A stretch of 64,000 nt of DNA from Permianibacter aggregans (GTDB taxonomy: Bacteria > Pseudomonadota > Gammaproteobacteria > Enterobacterales > Permianibacteraceae), in the NCBI RefSeq assembly GCF_009756665.1, contig NZ_CP037953.1, forward strand, positions 310,001 to 374,000. The letters run 5' to 3'. Position 1 is the first letter of the stretch. Every line of letters begins with the position of its first letter. Below are positions 39,438 to 48,367 of this stretch, in pieces. Position numbers and translations under genes: made by a program. The notes beneath the pieces were generated by a model. The model was not told the DNA's origin and did no database searches. It saw only the letters and a program-made list of their open reading frames with translations.

Positions 39438-40415
39438 ATGTCGAACAAAACCGTTCTGGTAACCGGCGGCGCCGGCTATATCGGCAGCCATGTTGTGCGT
39501 CAACTCGGCGAGCGCGGCGACAACATTGTTGTGCTGGATAACTTGAGCACCGGTCATAGCAAAGCCGTGTTGTTTGGCGAGCTGATTGTCGGCGATACCG
39601 GTGACAAGGAATTGGTCACGAAAATCCTGCGCGAAAAGAATATCGACGCAATTATGCATTTCGCGGCGAACACCGTTGTCCCTGAGTCAGTCGAAAAGCC
39701 GCTGCAGTATTATCGCAACAACACCGTCAACGTCTTGAACCTGCTTGAATGCTGCCAGCAAGTTGGCGTCAAGCACATGATTTTTTCCTCGACCGCTGCC
39801 GTTTACGGCACCCCTGACACACTGATGGTCACCGAGCAATCCCCCACCCGCCCGGAATCACCGTACGGTATGTCGAAGCTGATGAGCGAACATCTGCTGC
39901 GCGATTATTCCGCCACCGGCGCGATGAGCCATGTCATTCTGCGCTACTTCAACGTTGCCGGTGCCGATCCGCAAGCACGCATCGGTCAGGCAACACCGAA
40001 CGCGACGCACTTAATCAAAGTGGCCGTCGAAGCGCTCTGCGGCAAACGCGAGAAAGTATCCGTTTTTGGCACAGATTACGCGACACCAGACGGCACCGGT
40101 GTGCGTGATTACATTCACGTCGAAGATTTAGCCGCTGCGCACTTGGCCGCGCTCGACTACCTGCGCAATGGCGGGAAATCGACGACACTGAACTGCGGAT
40201 ACGGCCACGGCTTCAGCGTATTGGAAGTATTGAAAACTGCCGAGAAAGTCGTCGGCAAACCGCTGAACATACATTACGGCCCACGCCGCGCCGGCGACCT
40301 CGCCGCCATTGCCGCCGACTCAAGTCGTTTACGTGAACTACTGAACTGGACACCGCAGTACGATGACCTCGAAAAGATCATTGCGCATGCGTATGCCTTC
40401 GAGAAAACGCTTTAA
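39438..40415 (+). CDS. galE: UDP-glucose 4-epimerase
   Basis: The 325-residue product is a short-chain dehydrogenase-type epimerase. It has the NAD-binding GGAGYIGSHVVRQLGERG, SSTAAVYG, the Tyr-X3-Lys catalytic pair in YGMSKLMSEHLL, and FNVAGADPQARIGQ. It interconverts UDP-glucose and UDP-galactose in the cytoplasm and supplies precursors for surface polysaccharide. The ATG at 39438 has AGGAAGAGAG upstream; the frame is open 13 codons earlier. A terminator precedes the gene. Confidence 0.95.
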   Translation: MSNKTVLVTGGAGYIGSHVVRQLGERGDNIVVLDNLSTGHSKAVLFGELIVGDTGDKELVTKILREKNIDAIMHFAANTVVPESVEKPLQYYRNNTVNVLNLLECCQQVGVKHMIFSSTAAVYGTPDTLMVTEQSPTRPESPYGMSKLMSEHLLRDYSATGAMSHVILRYFNVAGADPQARIGQATPNATHLIKVAVEALCGKREKVSVFGTDYATPDGTGVRDYIHVEDLAAAHLAALDYLRNGGKSTTLNCGYGHGFSVLEVLKTAEKVVGKPLNIHYGPRRAGDLAAIAADSSRLRELLNWTPQYDDLEKIIAHAYAFEKTL

Positions 40416-40457
40416 CTTCTGAAAGAAAAATGAAATAGCGATGACAATAATGCATCG

Positions 40458-40697
40458 CTATTCTTTTGGCGGCACCGGATCATTGCCGCCGGGATGCATC
40501 GGATGGCAACGGCCCAAGCGCTTGATTGCCATTACCGAACCACGCCATGGTCCGTGCAGTTTGATTGCTTCGCGGGCATAAACACTGCAGGTCGGATAAA
40601 AGCGACATTGGCCGCCAATGAACGGACTCAAGATCCAGCGGTAAAGCTGAATCAGTGCCAACAATAGTGCGGTGACAACCGCGTTCAGCCAGCGCAT
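40458..40697 (-). CDS. yidD: Membrane protein insertion efficiency factor YidD
   Basis: The 79-residue product has the family motif LIQLYRWILSPFIG..CRFYPTCSVYAREAI, with the pair of Cys, and the CHPMHPGGNDPVPP tail. YidD is a small membrane-associated protein that supports YidC-dependent insertion. It overlaps the upstream PTPS-fold gene by 13 bases. In many bacteria yidD lies near rnpA and yidC; here it is alone. Confidence 0.93.
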   Translation of the reverse strand: MRWLNAVVTALLLALIQLYRWILSPFIGGQCRFYPTCSVYAREAIKLHGPWRGSVMAIKRLGRCHPMHPGGNDPVPPKE

Positions 40698-41542
40698 TTT
40701 TCCGCGATGGCGCCTTTCAGCACCCCTTCGAATGCTCTTACCCGAACGTTGTCTGCACCGGTTTCACGTTGCGTGACCTCAGCAATATGGGCGGCGATAT
40801 GTTCAACGGTCGATTCGGAGTCGATCGTGTGACAACGCGCTTTCGGCAGGTTAAGAAAATAATCGCCTTCCTGGGCACGATAACGTAGCAGCAGCATCGG
40901 TGTTTCGCCATCGGTCGCTTCGCCATGAATATGACTGCGGGTGACGATATAAATGTCGTCAAAGCGCTTGGCCCAGGTTTGCTCCCAAGCGGTCGAGCGT
41001 TCGCCGTCGATAAAAATTTCAATGCGCGAGCGATGACCATGGGCGATGCGCTGGCAGGCGCCGTCGTGTTTTTGCAAGCCATGACTGTAGCAATACGATG
41101 CACCGTCGATTTGTTCTTCGCGCAAGCGCAGTGTCAATTGCATGCCACGTGGCAGTTGTTCCTGGATATGTTGCTGCAGCCAGGGGCTCAGCAATTCGGC
41201 GGAGATATCGGTCAGTGGAATTTGTGCCAGCGCTACGGCAGGCGAACTATGCTGCCAAAGGAAATCACGCTGATCGCGAAATTGCAGCGCAACCTGTTCG
41301 CCCTGATAAGCGATTTGCAGGCCAGTGTACTTGGTCGGCACCAGCAAGCGATGGTCGACGCTATCATCAATCAGGCGCTTGATCTGCTTTTTGACCTTGG
41401 AGAAATCCAGCACCATGCCCTGGCGGTCGAGCGGGCCTTGCAATTCGATATCGACGATATAACTGGCGCCGATCAGGCCGCGCTCCGCCGACAGCGCGGA
41501 ACAATCAATTACGGTCAGATGATCGACAAACAACGAGGCCAT
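40685..41542 (-). CDS. Duplicated 6-pyruvoyl-tetrahydropterin synthase-fold protein (QueD-like)
   Basis: The 285-residue product (ATG at 41540-41542; the frame opens 30 codons further) looks like two PTPS-type domains in tandem. The first ends with SVDHRLLVPT and the stretch MVLDFSKVKKQIKRLIDDSVDHRLL; the second has GLQKHDGACQRIAHGHRSRIEIFIDG and ends in SESTVEHIAAHI and VRVRAFEGV. The zinc-ligand His of the second domain sit in the HGHRS segment and the usual N-terminal His may be replaced in the first. Family members are QueD (queuosine pathway) or PTPS; a two-domain form is less common. Exact role uncertain. Confidence 0.7.
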   Translation of the reverse strand: MASLFVDHLTVIDCSALSAERGLIGASYIVDIELQGPLDRQGMVLDFSKVKKQIKRLIDDSVDHRLLVPTKYTGLQIAYQGEQVALQFRDQRDFLWQHSSPAVALAQIPLTDISAELLSPWLQQHIQEQLPRGMQLTLRLREEQIDGASYCYSHGLQKHDGACQRIAHGHRSRIEIFIDGERSTAWEQTWAKRFDDIYIVTRSHIHGEATDGETPMLLLRYRAQEGDYFLNLPKARCHTIDSESTVEHIAAHIAEVTQRETGADNVRVRAFEGVLKGAIAEKCAG

Positions 41543-41661
41543 GGCAGCTGAATTCCGGAAATATTGCCGGCTATTGTACGCGATTTCAGCACCGAACAAG
41601 ACTTGAGCCGGCAAAGCGCAACGCGGTAGCATCAGCGCTTTCCCAAAACCAGGGCCCCTCG

Positions 41662-43707
41662 ATGAACAAGAACTTGAGCTTACGTCTCGCTGCCACCCTG
41701 CTCTGCACCGGCGCCTTTGCCGCCGAACCGTTCACCGTTGATCACATGTGGTCAATGCAGCGCCTTGGCGCGCCGTCGGCCTCGCCCGATGGTCGTTTGG
41801 TGGCGTTCACGGTCAGCAAAACCGATATGGCCGCCAACAAAAGCCTGACCGACTTATGGTTGCAGGACACGGCCGGCAAAACCGCAGCACGCCGACTGAC
41901 GACACATGATGCATCGGAAAGCAGCCCGCAGTGGTCAGCTGACGGCAAGCATTTGTACTTTCTGAGTTCGCGCAGCGGCAGCAACCAATTGTGGCGCATC
42001 GCCATCGATGGCGGCGAAGCGACCCAGGTTTCCGATTACCCGATCTCGATCACCAGTTACCAGCTTTCACCGCTCGGCACACAGGTGCTGCTGAGTTTTG
42101 AAGTGTTTGCCGATTGCGACACGCTGCAATGCACCGCCGAGCGTGAGAAAAAACAAGGCGAAAGCAAAGTCAGCGGCAAGCTGTACAGCAAATTGTTTGT
42201 CCGTCATTGGGACACCTGGAAAGACGGCCATATTTCCCGTTTGTATCTGGACAAGATGGATAACGGCCACACGACAAACACGGTGCAGGCCATTTCAACG
42301 CTGGATGCTGATGTGCCATCAAAACCATTCGGCGGCAGCGATGAATACCGCTTCGCACCCAAAGGCGACGCCATTTATTTCAATGCCCGCATCAAAGGCG
42401 TCAGTGAACCGTGGTCAACCAATCACGATATCTATCGCTTTTCGCTCAGCTCCGGTGAATTGCAGAACCTGACACCGGATATGCCTGGCACCGATATCAC
42501 GCCAACCGTTTCGCCGGATGGCAAGAAACTGGCCTGGCTGTCGATGGAGCGTGCCGGTTTTGAAGCCGACAAACTGCGCGTAATGGTTCGCGATTTGAAA
42601 TCCGGCGACACGGTTGATGTCAGCAGCACCATTGATCGCTCTTTCGGCTCGTTGCATTGGAGCGCCGACAGCAAAACGCTGTTCGCCACCGCCAATGATT
42701 CCGGCCAACATTCGTTGTTTGCCGTCAATGTCAGCAACAAGAAATGGACACGCCTGGTCGACAAGGGTTATGTCGGCGGTTATGCACTGGCCAACAATGA
42801 AATCATTTACAGTTATGACACGCTGAAATCGCCGGTTGAGTTATTTCGCGTCAAGCAAAGCGGCGGGAAAGCCCAACAATTGACGCGCTTCAATCAGCCG
42901 CTGCTTGATGACATCAAGATGGGCGATTACGAGCAATTCAGCTTCAAAGGTTGGAACAACGAAACCGTCTACGGTTACATCGTTAAACCAGCGAACTTCG
43001 AGCAGGGCAAGGAATATCCGGTGGCGTTTCTGGTCCATGGCGGCCCACAGGGCAGCTTTGGCGATCACTTCCATTACCGCTGGAATCCGCAGGTTTACGC
43101 CGGTGCCGGTTATGTCGCGATCATGATCGACTTCCATGGCTCGACCGGTTATGGCCAAGCCTTCACCGACTCCATCAGTGGCGACTGGGGCGGCAAGCCG
43201 CTGGAAGATCTGAAAAAAGGTTTGGCGTTTGCCGCGGAAAAATATCCGTTTGTCGATGAAAACCGTGCTTGTGCGCTAGGCGCTTCCTACGGTGGTTACA
43301 TGATGAACTGGATCGCCAGCCAGTGGGCCGACGGCTTCCGTTGCATCGTCAATCACGCCGGTATTTTCGATACCCGTTCGATGTATTACACCACTGAGGA
43401 ATTGTGGTTTGTCGAATGGGAGAATCGTGGCCCGCAATTCAATGCGCCAGCCGAGTACGAAAAACACAATCCGATGAATCACGTCAAAGATTGGCGCACT
43501 CCGATGCTGGTCACCCATGGTTTGAAAGATTACCGGGTACCGTATTCGCAAGGCTTGGCCGCGTTCACCGCACTGCAACGCCAGGGTATTCCGAGCCAGC
43601 TGTTGGTCTATCCGGATGAAAACCACTGGTTGCTGAAACCGCAGAACAACCGTGATTGGCATCAGCATGTGCTGAAATGGCTGGATCATTGGACGGCCAA
43701 GCGCTGA
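41662..43707 (+). CDS. Secreted S9-family serine peptidase (prolyl oligopeptidase superfamily)
   Basis: The 681-residue product begins with a short signal peptide (SLRLAATLLCTGAFA). The N-terminal half is a TolB-like beta-propeller with PDG blades (SASPDGRLVAF, SPQWSADGKHLYF, SPDGKKLAWLS). The C-terminal alpha/beta-hydrolase domain has Ser542 in GASYGGYM, Asp623 in LKDYRVPY and His655 in DENHW. The family includes dipeptidyl peptidase IV and acylaminoacyl peptidases. It likely cleaves peptides in the periplasm or outside. It is divergent from the PTPS-fold gene, 119 bases away. Confidence 0.93.
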   Translation: MNKNLSLRLAATLLCTGAFAAEPFTVDHMWSMQRLGAPSASPDGRLVAFTVSKTDMAANKSLTDLWLQDTAGKTAARRLTTHDASESSPQWSADGKHLYFLSSRSGSNQLWRIAIDGGEATQVSDYPISITSYQLSPLGTQVLLSFEVFADCDTLQCTAEREKKQGESKVSGKLYSKLFVRHWDTWKDGHISRLYLDKMDNGHTTNTVQAISTLDADVPSKPFGGSDEYRFAPKGDAIYFNARIKGVSEPWSTNHDIYRFSLSSGELQNLTPDMPGTDITPTVSPDGKKLAWLSMERAGFEADKLRVMVRDLKSGDTVDVSSTIDRSFGSLHWSADSKTLFATANDSGQHSLFAVNVSNKKWTRLVDKGYVGGYALANNEIIYSYDTLKSPVELFRVKQSGGKAQQLTRFNQPLLDDIKMGDYEQFSFKGWNNETVYGYIVKPANFEQGKEYPVAFLVHGGPQGSFGDHFHYRWNPQVYAGAGYVAIMIDFHGSTGYGQAFTDSISGDWGGKPLEDLKKGLAFAAEKYPFVDENRACALGASYGGYMMNWIASQWADGFRCIVNHAGIFDTRSMYYTTEELWFVEWENRGPQFNAPAEYEKHNPMNHVKDWRTPMLVTHGLKDYRVPYSQGLAAFTALQRQGIPSQLLVYPDENHWLLKPQNNRDWHQHVLKWLDHWTAKR

Positions 43708-43721
43708 TCGCTCAGCAGAAA

Positions 43722-43746
43722 GCCGGACCTCGTGTCCGGTTTTTTA
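43722..43746 (+). terminator. Intrinsic terminator after the S9 peptidase
   Basis: GCCGGAC, 5-base loop, GTCCGGT, then TTTTT. It directly follows the peptidase stop. Confidence 0.85.
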
Positions 43747-43831
43747 ATGCCATGATCTTGACCATGCCGGTAGGAGATTATCCGACAAGCGGTTAGAATA
43801 GCGGCCCTTCCGACTACGTTAGTGCCAGCGC

Positions 43832-44431
43832 ATGATCGCCCTGCTTCTCAGCCTGTTGTCCTTGGCCATCGCACCGTGGCTGTATAAGCGCCTGCACCAG
43901 CATCGCCGCCTGCATGACGTATTTGATCGTCTGCTGATCAGCATTGTTGTGCTGATTATCCTGATCGAAGTGATCGTTGAAAGTTATCGGCATATCGGCT
44001 GGATGGGACCATTGATTGGTATCGCTGGCATGGCGCTTCCGAGCCTGATTGAACAAGCCTTTTCCCGTCTGGCGATGCCGGCGCACTCGATCACCGCGGT
44101 GCTCGGCTCCATTGCGCTGATCGCGCATTCATTGATGGATGGCGCCACGCTGGCCAGTGCCGAAAGTGTGTGGGTGGAAGTGGCCGTGGTCATTCATCAA
44201 CTGCCATTGGGCTTGGCCATCTGGTGGCTGGTGCAGCACGCATTGGGCTCTCGTATCGCGACAATGACCATTGTTGCCATGTGCGTAACGATTGTTATCG
44301 GTTATGAACTTACGACACTGTGGATGGCAACGTTAAATGAACATTCCACGCATATCCTGCAGGCGTTCTTTGCTGGTGCCTTATTGCATGTATTGATACA
44401 TCGTCATCGGCCGCACAAGCATCACCATTAA
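43832..44431 (+). CDS. ZIP-like membrane protein with His-rich C-terminus
   Basis: The 199-residue product has about seven TM helices. Two motifs recall the metal-transporter helices of ZIP proteins: AHSLMDGATLA (compare HNxxDG) and VIHQLPLGLAIWW (compare HEIPxG). The C-terminus ends HVLIHRHRPHKHHH. A zinc or other divalent-metal transporter is the natural guess, but it is shorter than typical ZIPs and the motifs are partly degenerate, so the function is not certain. It stands alone between terminators. Confidence 0.65.
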   Translation: MIALLLSLLSLAIAPWLYKRLHQHRRLHDVFDRLLISIVVLIILIEVIVESYRHIGWMGPLIGIAGMALPSLIEQAFSRLAMPAHSITAVLGSIALIAHSLMDGATLASAESVWVEVAVVIHQLPLGLAIWWLVQHALGSRIATMTIVAMCVTIVIGYELTTLWMATLNEHSTHILQAFFAGALLHVLIHRHRPHKHHH

Positions 44432-44444
44432 CCATTCGCTTCCG

Positions 44445-44468
44445 GCACGCCGCGTCAGCGCGGCGTGC
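44445..44468. terminator. GC-rich hairpin overlapping the glgX stop
   Basis: GCACGCCGCG, TCAG, CGCGGCGTGC: a 10-bp perfect stem whose four-base loop contains the glgX stop (TGA on the minus strand at 44457-44455). It is shared by the convergent ZIP-like gene. No T run follows on either side. Confidence 0.6.
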
Positions 44469-46584
44469 TGGCCTCGACGACATACTCAATCAGAATCGCG
44501 ATCGATCGCTGCTCCAGACGGAACGTATCTTTGCCGTTGAAATAAACCGGTGTCGACGAACCCAGCGGCTCACTGGTATCAAGCACCAATTGCCAGAGCG
44601 CACCATCCGGTGGTGATGGCACGGTGAATTGCTGTGCATCGTTGCGGGCATTGAACAACACCAGTAAATGATCTCCGAGTACGGGCTCACCGTTGGCACT
44701 GACCAAACCGGTTTTCCGACCATTGATCAACATCGCCAGCGCGCGTGCCGACCACTGTTGCCAAGCCGGTTCATCAAGATGATCGCCGCTGGCTTCGAAC
44801 CAGGTGATCGCTTGTGAATTCTGTTCAGCGTTCAGCACTTCAAACTGACGGCGACGCAATGCCGGTTGCGATTTACGCAGCGCAATCAGGCGTTTGACAA
44901 AGGCTTGCAATTCGCGCTCGCGAGCGCTGAAATTCCAGCTCATCCAGGAAAGCTCATTGTCCTGACAAAACGCATTGTTGTTGCCGGCCTGAGTGCGGCC
45001 GTATTCATCGCCGCTGAGCAACAGCGGCACACCTTGTGCGAGCATCAACGTGGTCAGGAAATTGCGCTTCTGGCGATCGCGTAATTGGTTGATTGCGGCA
45101 TCGTCGGTTTCGCCCTCGGTGCCACAATTCCAACTGTAGTTCTCTTCAGCGCCATCACGATTGTCATCGAGATTCGCTTCGTTATGTTTCTGGTTGTAAG
45201 TGACCAAATCATGCAGGGTAAATCCATCGTGATAGGTCACCACATTGATGCTGGCTGATGGCTCACGGCGCTGATGATGAAACAAATCCGGCGAGCCAAG
45301 CAGTCTAGTTGCAAAGGTTTGTCGCAATCCGCCCTGCCCGCGCCAGAATTGGCGCACGCCATCACGAAACTGATCGTTCCATTCCGACCACCCGGCTGGA
45401 AAGCGGCCAAGATGATACGAGTCGGGTTGTTTATCCCAGGGTTCCGCCATCAGTTTCAAATGCGATAGCAACGGGTCTTGATGGATGACATTGAAGAACG
45501 AACCACCGGGATCAAAATCATCATCGCGCCGTGCGAGACTGCTGGCCAAATCAAAACGAAAACCGTCGATGTGCATTTCGCTGGCCCAATAGCGCAGACA
45601 ATCCATCATCAGCTTCAATACCTGCGGGTGTTCAGCGTTCAGTGTATTGCCGCAACCGGAATAATCGCGGTACTGACGAAAATCCTGTTGATCGAGCAGA
45701 TAATAGGTTTTGTTGTCGATACCGCGAAAACTTAAAGTAGGTCCAGTTTCATCGACTTCGGCGGTGTGATTGAAACCGATGCTCATGACCACTTCAATGC
45801 CGGCCGCATGCAGTTTCTTGACCATCGTTTTGAATTCAACGGTCGGATCCTTGACCGCATAACGACGGTCCGGTGCAAACAACGCCACCGGATTATGACC
45901 CCAGTAATTGTGCAGCCCGTTGACGACCAATTTCTGCTCAGAAACAAAACTCTGACATGGCAGTAAGGCAATGGTCGTGACACCAAGACTTTTCAGATAA
46001 TCGATAACGGCTGGAACCGTCAGCCCCAGGTATTTGCCGCGCCATTCCGGCGGCACACCGCTATGCAACTGGGTAAAACCTTTGACGTGCAATTCATACA
46101 GAATGGTATCGGCCATCGGCACGTTTAACTGCCTGTCGCCATCCCAGTTGAACGTTGGATCGATGACCACGCATTTCGGCACGAACTGTTGGCTGTCACG
46201 GCCATCGGCACGCCATTCTTGTTTTGGTCCCTGCCGATAACCGAACAAGGCTTCATCCCAGCGCAAATCACCAATCAGCGATTTCGCATACGGATCAATC
46301 AATAGTTTGTTGGCATTGAAACGGTGGCCGTCTTTCGGCACGTAAGGTCCGTGCACGCGAAAACCATAGATAGTGCCGGGTCGGGCGGAGGGCAAAAAGC
46401 AATGCCAGATATCGCCGGTGCGATGAATCATCGGAATGCGTGCGGTTTCGCGCATGCCATGGGTTTCAAACAAACATAATTCGACCGCTTCGGCATGAGC
46501 AGAATACAGCGCGAAATTGACGCCGGAGCCTTCCCAGCTGGCGCCGAGCGGAAAAGGTCTACCGACTTCGATTGCAGATTCCAT
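44455..46584 (-). CDS. glgX: Glycogen debranching enzyme GlgX
   Basis: The 709-residue product (ATG at 46582-46584 with AAGG upstream; a TTG one codon before is less likely) is a GH13 isoamylase-type enzyme. It has the N-terminal CBM48-like region (GRPFPLGASWEGSGVNFALYSAHAE), the nucleophile Asp in IDGFRFDLASSL, the acid Glu in KLMAEPWD and NVVTYHDGFTLHDLVTYN. It hydrolyses alpha-1,6 branches of limit dextrins in the cytoplasm. It is the last gene of a leftward unit after glk, about 118 bases apart. Confidence 0.95.
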   Translation of the reverse strand: MESAIEVGRPFPLGASWEGSGVNFALYSAHAEAVELCLFETHGMRETARIPMIHRTGDIWHCFLPSARPGTIYGFRVHGPYVPKDGHRFNANKLLIDPYAKSLIGDLRWDEALFGYRQGPKQEWRADGRDSQQFVPKCVVIDPTFNWDGDRQLNVPMADTILYELHVKGFTQLHSGVPPEWRGKYLGLTVPAVIDYLKSLGVTTIALLPCQSFVSEQKLVVNGLHNYWGHNPVALFAPDRRYAVKDPTVEFKTMVKKLHAAGIEVVMSIGFNHTAEVDETGPTLSFRGIDNKTYYLLDQQDFRQYRDYSGCGNTLNAEHPQVLKLMMDCLRYWASEMHIDGFRFDLASSLARRDDDFDPGGSFFNVIHQDPLLSHLKLMAEPWDKQPDSYHLGRFPAGWSEWNDQFRDGVRQFWRGQGGLRQTFATRLLGSPDLFHHQRREPSASINVVTYHDGFTLHDLVTYNQKHNEANLDDNRDGAEENYSWNCGTEGETDDAAINQLRDRQKRNFLTTLMLAQGVPLLLSGDEYGRTQAGNNNAFCQDNELSWMSWNFSARERELQAFVKRLIALRKSQPALRRRQFEVLNAEQNSQAITWFEASGDHLDEPAWQQWSARALAMLINGRKTGLVSANGEPVLGDHLLVLFNARNDAQQFTVPSPPDGALWQLVLDTSEPLGSSTPVYFNGKDTFRLEQRSIAILIEYVVEASTPR

Positions 46585-46702
46585 CAAGGCCTTGCTTCTG
46601 GTGGCAAAAGAAACGCCGTTTTCAATAAACGGCGACGATGCCTGGCATCATATAGGGGCGGTTCCAGTCCTGCCAATTGCTTGCGCTCTGTTCACCGGCT
46701 TC

Positions 46703-47662
46703 TCAGCCAAGTTGCAGCGCATGCACGGCGCCGACAAAAGCGGGATGCGGCGAATCAATCATCCAGACCGGAATGGATTTCAGATAGGAGGAAAAACGGC
46801 CCTTGTTTTCGAAATTGCGGCGGAACGCCTCAGCATCGAACAAGCTGCCAAGGCGCGGTACGATGCCGCCGCCGATGTAGACGCCGCCACGAGCACCAAC
46901 GGTCAGTGCAACATTGCCAGCGGTTGACGCCAGCGCGCGCAAGAAAATTTCCATCACTTCCAAACAGCGGCGATCGCCATTATGCGCACGCTCGGTGATC
47001 TCAGCTGGCGTCAATGGCGACACGGTGACGCCATCGACTTTCGCCAGCCCTTCATAAATATTGACAAGACCCGGACCCGAGGCGACACGTTCGGCGCTGA
47101 CATAGCCGTTGAATCGCGTTTGCAACACTTTCAACAGCGCGAATTCGCGATCATTTTGCACGGCATAACTGACATGCCCGCCTTCGCCAGCCAGCGCATG
47201 CCAGCGCGAACTGGAGCGCATCAAACTGGCGACACCAAGGCCGGTGCCGGGGCCAATCACGGCTTTGACGCCGGGCTCTGCTCTCAGTGTTGGGCCTATC
47301 GTGATCAGTTCCTTTTCGCTCAAGTGAGGCAAGCTCATCGCCAACGCTTCAAAGTCGTTCAACACCACCAACTTTTGCCAGGCAAAATGGTGTTGCAAGG
47401 CGTTGACCGAGAACCCCCAGTGATGATTGGTCATCTGGATAAAATCATTGACGACCGGTGTGGCGATGGCGATGCAGGCACGCAAGGGTTCGGCATTTTT
47501 GCGCCGGCAATAATCCTCTATCGCCAACTCCAGTGTGGGGTATTCCTTGCACGACAGCGTTTGTTCGTCGTGAATACCTTTATCGGAGGTGTACAGCGCG
47601 AAACGGGCATTGGTACCGCCAATATCGGCCAGCAGATTCAAATGATGATCAGCAATAATCAT
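46703..47662 (-). CDS. glk: Glucokinase
   Basis: The 319-residue product is a bacterial ROK/Glk-type glucokinase: ATP-binding LADIGGTNARFAL, VIGPGTGLGVASL, the catalytic region LVVLNDFEALAMSLP, and GEGGHVSYAVQND with the Glu-His near the active site. It phosphorylates glucose to glucose-6-phosphate with ATP, feeding zwf or pgi. It starts 6 bases after the stop of pgl in the leftward unit zwf-pgl-glk-glgX. Confidence 0.95.
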   Translation of the reverse strand: MIIADHHLNLLADIGGTNARFALYTSDKGIHDEQTLSCKEYPTLELAIEDYCRRKNAEPLRACIAIATPVVNDFIQMTNHHWGFSVNALQHHFAWQKLVVLNDFEALAMSLPHLSEKELITIGPTLRAEPGVKAVIGPGTGLGVASLMRSSSRWHALAGEGGHVSYAVQNDREFALLKVLQTRFNGYVSAERVASGPGLVNIYEGLAKVDGVTVSPLTPAEITERAHNGDRRCLEVMEIFLRALASTAGNVALTVGARGGVYIGGGIVPRLGSLFDAEAFRRNFENKGRFSSYLKSIPVWMIDSPHPAFVGAVHALQLG

Positions 47663-47668
47663 AGGAGC

Positions 47669-48367
47669 TCAGGCGCGGAAAATGTGGACAGGAACGCGAT
47701 GCTGGTGCAGCAACGCCCGTATCGGTAAGGCCTCTATCGGCTCGGCAAATTGGCGAGCCTCACGGTAAACCGTTTTCTTGTTTTCACCGGTAATCAGCAA
47801 CGCCAGCAGCCGGCTTTTCAGCAGTGCCGGCAGGGTCAGCGTCAAACGTTTGTGTGGAGCTTTCGTCGGCTCACTGACCGCGCAAAAACGCGGATTCAGC
47901 GGATCAATCAATGCGTGAATCTGCGCGCAATCCGGAAACCAGGAGGCAGTATGACCGTCATCGCCCATACCGAGTACCGCGACATCGACAATGCCGCCGA
48001 GCTCACGCAATTGATCGTCGAAGTGTCGTGCGCATTGTTCGGCATCCATACCTGCTAAAAACATCGGCAGAAAGGTCGCGCCTTTGGCTTCATGCTGTAG
48101 CAAATTCTGTTTGACCAGCGCGGCATTACTGTCGGCGTGATCATCCGGCACGAAACGTTCATCAACGAGAATGACGGTAATCAAATGCCAAGGCAACGAC
48201 ATCTGCGAGAGCAACTGAAAAAGTGGCGCCGGTGTTTTGCCGCCAGAAACGGCAAACACCGCCTTGCCACGCTCGCGCACTGCTTCCTGCAGATTCTTGG
48301 CTACCGTATCGGCAGCCGTCGCGTACATGACCGCGCTGTCGGCAAAGGACTGTTCAGTCAGTTTCAT
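47669..48367 (-). CDS. pgl: 6-phosphogluconolactonase
   Basis: The 232-residue product hydrolyses 6-phosphogluconolactone. Family motifs are present: VSGGKTPAPLFQLLS, LVDERFVPDDHADSN, GMGDDGHTASWFPD and APHKRLTLTLPAL. The ATG at 48365-48367 overlaps the zwf stop as ATGA, with GAGG upstream, so translation is coupled; the frame opens 6 codons earlier but without a site. It lies between zwf and glk. Confidence 0.96.
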   Translation of the reverse strand: MKLTEQSFADSAVMYATAADTVAKNLQEAVRERGKAVFAVSGGKTPAPLFQLLSQMSLPWHLITVILVDERFVPDDHADSNAALVKQNLLQHEAKGATFLPMFLAGMDAEQCARHFDDQLRELGGIVDVAVLGMGDDGHTASWFPDCAQIHALIDPLNPRFCAVSEPTKAPHKRLTLTLPALLKSRLLALLITGENKKTVYREARQFAEPIEALPIRALLHQHRVPVHIFRA

